In this document: in pieces, positions 1-5,617 of the stretch
Layout of the letters: every line of letters starts with the position of its first letter
Position numbering within the stretch: position 1 is the first letter of the stretch
Source of the DNA: an uncultured Eubacteriales bacterium
GTDB lineage: Bacteria; Bacillota; Clostridia; Christensenellales; CAG-917
Reading direction: 5' to 3'
DNA length: 21,163 nt
Assembly: GCA_900549225.1 (NCBI GenBank)
Contig: URNP01000024.1
Coordinates: 1 to 21,163 of the forward strand
The notes under the pieces: model-generated
Told to the model about the DNA's origin: nothing
Databases searched by the model: none
The model's input: the letters and a program-made list of their open reading frames with translations, nothing else
Program-made: the position numbers and the translations under genes

Positions 1-1
1 A

Positions 2-89
2 TGGTGCCACTGGTCGGACTCGAACCGACACGGATGATTAGTCCACAGGATTTTGAGTCCAGCGCGTCTGCCAGTTTCACCACGCCGGC
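2..89 (-). tRNA. tRNA-Leu (anticodon CAA), CCA encoded
   Basis: Read on the minus strand this folds as a class II tRNA. The D-stem is GTG/CGC, the anticodon loop CTCAAAA gives anticodon CAA, there is a long variable arm, and the T-arm is a perfect GTCGG-TTCGAGT-CCGAC followed by a discriminator A and an encoded CCA. The acceptor stem is imperfect: 5' GCCGGCG faces 3' CAGTGGC, which leaves G-G and C-A mismatches at pairs 5 and 6 and a G-U at pair 4. The anticodon stem has a U-U mismatch. A good promoter lies just upstream, so it is probably transcribed; whether it is fully functional is unclear. Confidence 0.85.
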
Positions 90-98
90 GCAAGTATG

Positions 99-127
99 AA
101 TATACCATAATCCGCCGATACTTGCAA
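99..127 (-). promoter_or_regulatory. Promoter of tRNA-Leu(CAA), flanked by an inverted repeat
   Basis: On the minus strand, -35 TTGCAA (122-127), a 17-nt spacer and -10 TATATT (99-104) with an upstream TG (TGG-TATATT). It sits about 10 nt from the tRNA 5' end. An 8-bp inverted repeat, GCAAGTAT at 90-97 and ATACTTGC at 118-125, brackets the -10 and overlaps the -35, so it could be an operator. Confidence 0.65.
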
Positions 128-241
128 CTACTTTTAGTCATTTTGTCCTTGCGAGGAAGAAGTTTTTGTGATTTTTAACGTCGTATGTGCAGAAATTAGC
201 AGTGCATTTTTGCATTTAATTAAATTAGAATACGTTTTACG

Positions 242-269
242 TTGCAAACGGAAAGCAATATGCTATTAT
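242..269 (+). promoter_or_regulatory. Likely promoter of the sugar kinase gene
   Basis: -35 TTGCAA (242-247), 16-nt spacer, -10 TATTAT (264-269), followed by the SD sequence AAAAGGAG at 276-283. The spacer is slightly short and an alternative -10 (TTATAA, 266-271) is possible. The short mRNA leader this implies fits the position of the SD. Confidence 0.4.
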
Positions 270-288
270 AAATTCAAAAGGAGTGCAT

Positions 289-1161
289 ATGAGAAAGGTT
301 GTGTGTATGGGCGAGTGTCTGGTGGATATGACGCCTTGCGGTAACGGATATGAGAAGAGAATCGGCGGTGCGCCGTACAACGTATGCGCATGTGTGGCAA
401 GATTGGGCGGCGAGGCGTATTATCTGGGCAAACTCGGCGGCGACGAGTATGCGGAGTTTCTAAAAAGCAAAATTGCGTCGAGCGGAGTCAGAACCGACTA
501 TATTGCCGTTGACGATACGCTCAAAACCACGCTTGCCATCGTATCGCTTACAAAAGATGGCGTAAACTTTACGTTTGAGCGCGATAACACTGCGGATTTG
601 AATTTTTGCGAAGACGACGTTAGAGACGATATGTTTTCCCAAAGCGATATTCTTCATTTTTGTTCGGTGGGACTTGTCGGCAAGAGCGAGCGTGCGCACA
701 GAAAAGCCATAGAAATCGCAAAAAACAAGGGTTGTATCGTTTCGTTCGACGTCAACGTGAGAGCAAATCTTTGGAACAGTATTAACGATTGCATAAGCAA
801 AATCAACGAGTTTTTACCGTATGCGGATATCGTCAAGGTCAGTGAGGAAGAACTCAATATGCTCTCGCAGGGCAGCACCGAACAAGAGAGGGCGAATGAA
901 ATGTTTCGAGGCACGAATCTTAACATACTCATCGTGACAAAAGGCAAAGACGGGGCGGTTGCATACGACCGTTTTGGCAATGTTTGCACATCGGAAGCGG
1001 TAAAAGTCAAAGTTTCCAACACTACGGGCGCAGGCGACAATTTTATCGGAGCGGTGCTTTTCTTGCTTGCAACGGGCAAAGCGGATTTGACGATCGAATC
1101 TATGCACCACGCGCTTGACTTTGCAAACGCTCACACGGCAAAGTATTTGAGCACAAACTGA
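289..1161 (+). CDS. PfkB-family carbohydrate kinase, probably fructokinase
   Basis: A cytosolic ribokinase/PfkB-fold kinase of about 290 aa, the usual length, expected to phosphorylate a free sugar with ATP. The N-terminal MGECLVDMTP and the GGAPYNV segment are the substrate-binding region typical of fructokinases. Near the C-terminus NTTGAGDNFIGA is the PfkB signature 2, with the catalytic-base Asp in GAGD and the anion hole intact. The Asp often found first in this motif is Asn here, which the family pattern allows. I chose ATG 289 rather than GTG 283 because AAAAGGAG (276-283) is then 5 nt away. The gene is alone with its own promoter. Substrate specificity cannot be fixed from sequence by eye; fructose is inferred from the N-terminal motifs. 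Confidence 0.85.
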   Translation: MRKVVCMGECLVDMTPCGNGYEKRIGGAPYNVCACVARLGGEAYYLGKLGGDEYAEFLKSKIASSGVRTDYIAVDDTLKTTLAIVSLTKDGVNFTFERDNTADLNFCEDDVRDDMFSQSDILHFCSVGLVGKSERAHRKAIEIAKNKGCIVSFDVNVRANLWNSINDCISKINEFLPYADIVKVSEEELNMLSQGSTEQERANEMFRGTNLNILIVTKGKDGAVAYDRFGNVCTSEAVKVKVSNTTGAGDNFIGAVLFLLATGKADLTIESMHHALDFANAHTAKYLSTN

Positions 1162-1293
1162 CGAGTGCCTTGCAAACAGAATCGCGATATCACGACATGC
1201 AAATTAAAGATTGTACTTGTTGGCAATAATGCATATGGCGCTTTTTATAGAATAAATGTAAAATTCAGCAGCATTTTTTCATGAACTACAATG

Positions 1294-1324
1294 AAAAACG
1301 GACTTGGAAATCAAGTCCGTTTTT
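1294..1324. terminator. Bidirectional rho-independent terminator
   Basis: A perfect 13-bp stem (AAAAACGGACTTG, 1294-1306; CAAGTCCGTTTTT, 1312-1324) with loop GAAAT. The flanking A and T runs allow termination in both directions. It lies between the convergent sugar kinase (+) and the lipoprotein/S-component operon (-) and probably serves both. Confidence 0.9.
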
Positions 1325-1345
1325 GAAATATCGATTATCGTAAGA

Positions 1346-1945
1346 TTAGATTTGAGGAGCAAGGACGGGGCGTTTTGCGTGCTGTCCGATGACAAGTTCC
1401 TTCGTTTGCAATTTGTAGAGCGTTGCGACGGGGAGTGCGCAAACGAACGTTGCAAGGCAACCGCCGAGTTCGTAGGGGATGTCGGAGAGGAAGTATGCGC
1501 CGAACGGTACTTTCCAAATAAGCACGGTTGCCACGACGTAAACCCAGAAGTACAAAAGTTCGGAGAGTGCGGCAAGTGCGGCGTAAGATACGACGCTCAT
1601 ATCCTCGTGTTTGTGGTTGAACAACTTGTAGCAAACAAACGGCATTGCGTATCCGATAGCGACGGTGAGAAGCCACCATTGAACTCTATACAGTTCAGAC
1701 GGAAACCACGCTATGCAACTCAGTTCGAAAATTACGGAGTAAGCAATGACCATAACCGCATTTTTCAAGGGATTCATACAAGCGGCGCAAATCACCAAAA
1801 CGGGGAATACGACGTTTGCAAACGGGATTTCCAAAATAAACTGGTCGTAGCACATAATGCCGAGCAACGTGAACGTTGCAATCCAGCCTTTGAGTCCGCT
1901 CGTTCTTGCCAAGCGTTCGGTCTTTTGCAAAGAAATACCTTTCAT
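1346..1945 (-). CDS. Multispanning membrane protein resembling an ECF transporter S-component
   Basis: A 199-aa very hydrophobic protein with about six predicted membrane segments (roughly residues 17-37, 40-57, 61-80, 88-106, 117-140 and 155-175) and a short charged C-terminal tail. Size, topology and the absence of any nucleotide-binding motif fit a substrate-capture (S) subunit of an energy-coupling factor vitamin/metal transporter. EcfT and EcfA are not in the window, so it would rely on a shared energising module encoded elsewhere, as group II S-components do. It is the last gene of an operon with two lipoproteins, 15 nt behind the 179-aa lipoprotein, and has SD AAGGAG 6 nt before the ATG. 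The family call rests on topology and context, not on a diagnostic motif; another small integral membrane protein remains possible. Confidence 0.55.
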   Translation of the reverse strand: MKGISLQKTERLARTSGLKGWIATFTLLGIMCYDQFILEIPFANVVFPVLVICAACMNPLKNAVMVIAYSVIFELSCIAWFPSELYRVQWWLLTVAIGYAMPFVCYKLFNHKHEDMSVVSYAALAALSELLYFWVYVVATVLIWKVPFGAYFLSDIPYELGGCLATFVCALPVATLYKLQTKELVIGQHAKRPVLAPQI

Positions 1946-1960
1946 TGTTTCTCCTTGTGA

Positions 1961-2500
1961 CTAATACAGCCACCCTTGATATACTATCACCAAAACTTTG
2001 AGGTCGTCAAGCGTTCCGGGATTTTCGTCCTCTCCAAACAAAGTTTGGAAGTTTGCGCATTTGGAATACGAGCCGTCCGCGCTTATATAAGCGTTTTCGA
2101 GGTTGAAAACGTCGCCGTTTTCGAGCACCGCTTCGTGAAACATATAGAATCTGCGTTGAGATAGGCGGAAAGAAATCTTATCTTGCCTATCTTCGAAAAA
2201 CTTTACGATAGACTCGTATGCGGTGTTGCCGTAGCAAGGAATTTGCCACGAAGCTATCAATTCTCCGTCGGTTTTTGCGTGGGGGCGAGAATCGCCGTTT
2301 GAAATCTCCGTTTCCGAACTCGGATTGCGCAATTCGAGAGTGAAGTAGAGTTGTTTTCCGTCCACGACCGTATATCGTGCATCGTCGGAGGTTTCGTCAC
2401 CGCCCAAAACGCCGTTGTCGCACGCAAAAAGAGCAAGACAAAGCACGATTAGCGTTGCCGCCGTAACAATTGTTGCTAAAGCCTTTTTGCGTGTGTTCAT
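1961..2500 (-). CDS. Lipoprotein with DUF4430-like (transcobalamin C-terminal-like) domain
   Basis: A 179-aa exported lipoprotein. Residues 1-26 are a signal peptide (KK then a hydrophobic core) ending in lipobox LFAC with the lipidated Cys27. The mature part, after an acidic linker, contains a short beta-rich domain. Its segment FEDRQDKISFRLSQRRFYMF, the later AYISADGSYS and the terminal LKVLVIVYQGWLY resemble DUF4430, the beta-domain found at the C-terminus of transcobalamin/intrinsic factor and in many Firmicutes surface lipoproteins. It lies between the 401-aa lipoprotein (64 nt upstream) and the S-component-like gene (15 nt downstream). The SD is GTGAGG about 6 nt before the ATG. I infer a role in binding a small ligand outside the membrane. 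The DUF4430 assignment is by eye and not certain. Confidence 0.6.
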   Translation of the reverse strand: MNTRKKALATIVTAATLIVLCLALFACDNGVLGGDETSDDARYTVVDGKQLYFTLELRNPSSETEISNGDSRPHAKTDGELIASWQIPCYGNTAYESIVKFFEDRQDKISFRLSQRRFYMFHEAVLENGDVFNLENAYISADGSYSKCANFQTLFGEDENPGTLDDLKVLVIVYQGWLY

Positions 2501-2564
2501 ATGCGCCTCACATAGAGAGTTATTTTCAGTGTTGTCGATTATGTTACGCTATTTCGATTTGCAA

Positions 2565-3770
2565 TCAGCCCAGAGAAATGACGGATGTTGCGCTACTGTA
2601 AGAGCCAACGGGTGTCGGGGGAACGTCGAGTCCTATTTCGGTGGCGTAAACGTAGCAAATCGCAACCGCCATATCGACGCCGTCCGCAAGGACGTAGTTA
2701 CCGTCGGAGTCTTTTTCGAGGGTGTCGACCCACTTTTGAAGCACGTTATAGGTTTTGCCATCGTCAACGGATTTGGTGTATTTGGTCATATCGATTCCGT
2801 TGAGGTAGCCGTACAAAATGCCGTATCTTGAATCGCCGATAGAGTCGTATTGCGACACGATTTCTTTGCCGTAGTCGTCAAAGAGGCGGTCGAGGTTGAT
2901 CATATCGTCGATTTTGAAGTTGTAGTATGCATCGCCCTTTGTATCGTCGTAGGGGTAGATGCCTTGCATTGTTTTTTCGTAAACGAGGCTGTATTTTTCC
3001 TCACCTCTCATAAGCGAACCGCTTGCGAGGGGTCTGCCTGTAAAGCCTATCCAGTTGGGGTTGCCGATATATTTGGTGAAGTTGCCGTCCTTGTCCGTGT
3101 CATAGTAGGAAAGAAGCGCGTTGTAACTTACGGGCGCGTTCTTGGGGTCGTATGCGAGGTTTGCGAGCGTGAGAACGATGCTGCTTGCCTTGTCGTAGCC
3201 GTATGCCGTGCCATAGTAGGCATCGGAAGAATCGACGGTTTTGAGGTAATTGACGATTTTGACGACGTAATCGTCAAAGGATTCGTCCGTTTTGTTTGCT
3301 TGTGACAAATATTGTCTGTATTGATTGTACATAAGCGACCAACTGTACGCATAGTCCAAAATGCTTTGCCAGCCGTTTTTGTAAGTTTGGCCGTCCCATT
3401 CGGAAACGTACGTGGTGTAGAGCGGGCAACCGTCTTTTTCGTAGAGCTCGTCGGAAAGATTTCCGTTTTCATCGATAACGCTGTCGATTTTTTTCAAATT
3501 GGTTTTGAACGATTCGGCGTCGCCGTCGGTGTAGATATTACCCGTGAGGTATCTCGAATACATAAGCGGCACGCGGTCTTGCGTCGTAGCGGCGGCTTTT
3601 GCGGTTGCAAATTCTTCGCTTGCAAGATAGTTTTTAAGTGACGTTTTTAAGCTTTGGCAGAGAGCGTCTGTAGGCGTTTCGTCCTTGGGGTTGCACGCGA
3701 CAAGTGAGACGGCAAGTACGAGAACAACGACGAGTGCCAGACACAAAATCTTTACGCTTTTGTTTTTCAT
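2565..3770 (-). CDS. Large surface lipoprotein, possible alpha/alpha-toroid (transcobalamin-barrel-like)
   Basis: A 401-aa lipoprotein with a signal peptide over residues 1-25 and lipobox LVAC (Cys26). The mature part is predicted mostly helical with many Tyr/Asp. The stretch with SSIVLTLANLAYDPKN followed by NALLSYYDTDKDGNF (around residues 200-230) resembles the repeated helix-turn units of prenyltransferase/squalene-cyclase-like alpha/alpha barrels (aligned helices, then LLSYQ-DGGF), the fold of the N-terminal half of transcobalamin. Start supported by AAAGGAG (3779-3785) 8 nt before the ATG. It is the first gene of a three-gene operon with a DUF4430-like lipoprotein and an S-component-like membrane protein. 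I read it as the helical partner of an extracytoplasmic ligand-binding pair. The fold call is inference; no catalytic motif (for example DXDD) is visible. Confidence 0.6.
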   Translation of the reverse strand: MKNKSVKILCLALVVVLVLAVSLVACNPKDETPTDALCQSLKTSLKNYLASEEFATAKAAATTQDRVPLMYSRYLTGNIYTDGDAESFKTNLKKIDSVIDENGNLSDELYEKDGCPLYTTYVSEWDGQTYKNGWQSILDYAYSWSLMYNQYRQYLSQANKTDESFDDYVVKIVNYLKTVDSSDAYYGTAYGYDKASSIVLTLANLAYDPKNAPVSYNALLSYYDTDKDGNFTKYIGNPNWIGFTGRPLASGSLMRGEEKYSLVYEKTMQGIYPYDDTKGDAYYNFKIDDMINLDRLFDDYGKEIVSQYDSIGDSRYGILYGYLNGIDMTKYTKSVDDGKTYNVLQKWVDTLEKDSDGNYVLADGVDMAVAICYVYATEIGLDVPPTPVGSYSSATSVISLG

Positions 3771-3795
3771 TGGTTAATCTCCTTTTTCAAATCTC

Positions 3796-3817
3796 GGATA
3801 TGCGACTTTGCATATCC
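3796..3817 (-). promoter_or_regulatory. Perfect 8-bp hairpin just upstream of the lipoprotein SD
   Basis: GGATATGC (3796-3803) and GCATATCC (3810-3817) pair perfectly around a 6-nt loop. On the transcribed minus strand the hairpin ends 10 nt before the SD AAAGGAG, preceded by an A8 run. It could act as an mRNA-stabilising or translation-modulating element. On the plus strand it is followed by T8 only after a 7-nt gap, so it is not a good terminator in that direction. Confidence 0.5.
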
Positions 3818-3975
3818 TCGATAGTTTTTTTTCAGGAATCTAACCGCCTGTTTTAACTGAATCGTTGTCTTTGACAACCACGGTGTCGATTGTCATCAAG
3901 CCTTAAAAACTTGCGTTTTTTTGCTTGAATCTACGCCTCGAAACCGATGGATCGCGTGCCGAATTTTGCTTTGAA

Positions 3976-4001
3976 AAACAAAAAACGCACCTTGTCGTGC
4001 A
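3976..4001 (-). terminator. Weak T-rich hairpin inside the leader (attenuator or ncRNA terminator)
   Basis: On the minus strand TGCAC-GACAAG-GTGCG (4-5 bp stem with a terminal wobble) is followed directly by TTTTTTGTTTTT. The stem is short, so efficiency is doubtful, but the U-tract is good. It lies about 215 nt upstream of the lipoprotein start codon. Confidence 0.4.
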
Positions 4002-4124
4002 TTCCTTCATTGCGTGCAGCAGGGCAAATCGGGAGCACGTTTTTGCCTTGACGACACTCAAATACGGTGACTTCTGACTTATGAAAAAGAGGGCGCAAAA
4101 CGCTCCGACGATTTCAAATACAGT

Positions 4125-4203
4125 GGTGGCGGTTGTTCGGGAATCGAACCCGATGTCAAATCTACTCAGCATAACAACTTTTCAAACCGTATTCTATTCA
4201 GTT
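4125..4203 (-). other. tRNA-like T-arm/acceptor remnant within the leader
   Basis: The minus strand carries a consensus T-arm (TCGGG-TTCGATT-CCCGA, with the G53-TTCGA pattern) followed by AACAACCGCCACCA, resembling a tRNA 3' end. Upstream, GTTGTT (4169-4174) can pair with AACAAC next to the T-arm. No D-arm with GG in its loop and no proper anticodon stem can be drawn, and two extra nucleotides separate the T-stem from any acceptor strand ending in CCA. I therefore read it as a degenerate tRNA piece or tRNA-mimicking RNA structure, not a functional tRNA. Confidence 0.4.
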
Positions 4204-4209
4204 GCTTTA

Positions 4210-4238
4210 ATCATACCACCGAAATCGACGTTTGTAAA
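4210..4238 (-). promoter_or_regulatory. Promoter of the lipoprotein/S-component operon leader
   Basis: Minus-strand -35 TTTACA (4233-4238), 17-nt spacer and extended -10 TGG-TATGAT (4210-4215). The architecture closely matches the tRNA-Leu promoters at 99-127 and 20973-21000 (TGG-TATATT, TGG-TATAAT). It would start transcription near 4203. Confidence 0.6.
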
Positions 4239-4354
4239 GGCGTAGAGCGTTCGATTGTCCGATATTTAAGTTGAAAATCGTCAAATAGCACGAAAAGAGC
4301 GGCAAAATCGGCGGATTTACAGTTTTTTAAGGTAAATTCGCACGAAATTGAGTG

Positions 4355-4383
4355 TTGACCTAAAAATAATCGGGTGATATACT
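4355..4383 (+). promoter_or_regulatory. Promoter of the chimeric oxidoreductase/esterase gene
   Basis: -35 TTGACC (4355-4360), 17-nt spacer, -10 TATACT (4378-4383) preceded by TGA (extended -10). It is followed by SD AGGAG and the ATG at 4407. This is one of the closest matches to consensus in the window. Confidence 0.75.
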
Positions 4384-4406
4384 GTTTGTGAAACAGGAGA
4401 TAAGCC

Positions 4407-5486
4407 ATGAACAGTGCGATTATCGGACTCGGAGTCATTGGAAAAGTGCATTACGACACCTTGAAAAAGCAGGGTGAAAACGTCGTTGCGATTTGCGATA
4501 TAGACAGTGGCAAACTCGCAAATTTTTCCGCAGACAGAAAATACGACGACTACAAAAAGATGCTTGACGACGGCGGTATCGACGTCGTTCACGTCTGCAC
4601 GCCGCATTATTTGCACGCCGAAATGGTCGTTTATGCGTTGAACAAAGGCGTAAACGTGCTTTGCGAAAAACCGCTTTGTATTTGCGTTGAGGATATTGCG
4701 AGAATCGAAGAAGCGGAGAAAAAATCAAAAGGTATGCTCGGTATTTTTGACCAGTATACCGCAATCGAGTGGGTTAGAAACAATATTTCCGCTTTTGGAG
4801 GCAATCCGAACAATATCACGCTTATGGGGCAGAGCGCCGGCGCGATGAGCATTCAAACCCTCATTTGCTCGGATATGCTCAAAGGCAAGGTTAAGGGCGC
4901 CGTTATGCTCTCTGGCGGTGGAAAACGCGGCGTGATTTTGCCGATTTCAAAGCCGAACGTCGCATATTGGAATAAACTTGTCAAGGCAAGCGGCGCACAA
5001 AGTTTCGCGGAGTTCAAAAATCTCGACGCAAAGACCGTTTGGACGACGTGGAAAACAAAATTTCCGATCGGAAAAGCACTCTGCACAAAACCCGTTATCG
5101 ACGGAGAACTCGTCAAAGACAAACGCTACGATACCGATATCCCGATCGTGCTGGGAACGGTCAAAAAGGACTTGCTTCCGCCCGTGCTGAATCATATGGC
5201 AAGAGCGTTTGCAAGAGGGCAGAAAAAGAAAAACGCGCCTTGTTACGTCTTTTCGCTTACGCACCTGTTGCCGCCCGACGACGCCTCTTTCCATTCCTGC
5301 GACCTATGGTACGTGCTCGGGTCGCTCGGAAAATCTCCTCGTCCGTTCACGAAGGCGGATTGCGAGTTGTCAGACGAAATCGTTGACAGAATGGCTGAGT
5401 TCGCACGCTCGCAAAACCCGAACATAAAGGGAAAAGAGGATTGGAAAACTTATTCTTCAAAGAAAGATATAAAAGTGTTTGAATAA
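4407..5486 (+). CDS. Chimeric protein: Gfo/Idh/MocA oxidoreductase N-terminus fused to truncated type-B carboxylesterase
   Basis: One uninterrupted 359-aa frame holds parts of two unrelated enzymes. Residues 1 to about 112 are the Rossmann NAD(P)-binding half of a Gfo/Idh/MocA oxidoreductase, with GLGVIG near the start, VHVCTPHYLH at 61-70 and the conserved EKP at 87-89. From about residue 113 (FDQYTAIEWVRNNI) the sequence is a type-B carboxylesterase: GGNPNNITLMGQSAG with nucleophile Ser143, an acidic residue in GTVKKDLLPP (about 255) and His296 in SFHSCDLWYVLGSL. The oxidoreductase lacks its C-terminal substrate domain and the esterase lacks its N-terminal part, including the HGG oxyanion-hole motif, so neither is complete. 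The junction falls at nt 4737-4755, where both families have a similar G-hydrophobic-DQ/FQ segment. Promoter and SD (AGGAG, 8 nt) are intact. A real in-frame deletion, a novel fusion, or an assembly chimera are all possible. Confidence 0.8.
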   Translation: MNSAIIGLGVIGKVHYDTLKKQGENVVAICDIDSGKLANFSADRKYDDYKKMLDDGGIDVVHVCTPHYLHAEMVVYALNKGVNVLCEKPLCICVEDIARIEEAEKKSKGMLGIFDQYTAIEWVRNNISAFGGNPNNITLMGQSAGAMSIQTLICSDMLKGKVKGAVMLSGGGKRGVILPISKPNVAYWNKLVKASGAQSFAEFKNLDAKTVWTTWKTKFPIGKALCTKPVIDGELVKDKRYDTDIPIVLGTVKKDLLPPVLNHMARAFARGQKKKNAPCYVFSLTHLLPPDDASFHSCDLWYVLGSLGKSPRPFTKADCELSDEIVDRMAEFARSQNPNIKGKEDWKTYSSKKDIKVFE

Positions 5487-5543
5487 TCGCGATACTCTGT
5501 GATTTTGCGGATTCTAAACGCTTGAAATTGAATTTTGCATAAG

Positions 5544-5572
5544 AAAATGCGACGGATTTACCGTCGCATTTT
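5544..5572. terminator. Bidirectional rho-independent terminator
   Basis: A 12-bp perfect stem (AAAATGCGACGG, 5544-5555; CCGTCGCATTTT, 5561-5572) with loop ATTTA and T-rich flanks on either strand. It separates the convergent chimeric gene (+) and ABC exporter operon (-). Confidence 0.9.
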
Positions 5573-5617
5573 TGCTTTTGTGTATTACGCTTTTGCGTTT
5601 TGAAACGACTTATCGTT

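Larger units (their letters stand above)
3771..4203 (-). promoter_or_regulatory. Long structured 5' leader (about 430 nt) of the lipoprotein operon, or a leader plus separate ncRNA
   Basis: No convincing gene lies between the promoter at 4210-4238 and the 401-aa lipoprotein. On the minus strand the leader contains, in order, a tRNA-like T-arm (about 4125-4165), a weak hairpin GCAC-GACAAG-GTGC followed by TTTTTTGTTTTT (3976-4001), two mutually exclusive pairings around 3864-3895, and the hairpin at 3796-3817. The T-rich hairpin could terminate a free RNA of about 220 nt or act as an attenuator. I looked for cobalamin-riboswitch and T-box consensus elements and did not find them. Confidence 0.4.

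Noticed and set aside
1304..1960. Plus-strand open frame of 218 codons opposite the S-component-like gene
   Set aside because: Begins inside the bidirectional terminator, has no SD, and is antisense to a membrane protein with a good SD and operon context.
3903..4172. 89-codon minus-strand open frame in the leader
   Set aside because: Starts within the tRNA-like element without an SD, and its composition looks random; better explained as non-coding RNA.
3771..4203. Cobalamin riboswitch or T-box upstream of the lipoprotein operon
   Set aside because: I could not find the B12-box, the conserved core of cobalamin riboswitches, or the T-box TGG-ACC element.
4125..4224. Functional class II tRNA or tmRNA at the T-arm-like element
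   Set aside because: No D-loop GG, no stable anticodon stem, extra nucleotides between T-stem and acceptor; the apparent 5' acceptor strand GGTGGTA coincides with the -10 region of a promoter.
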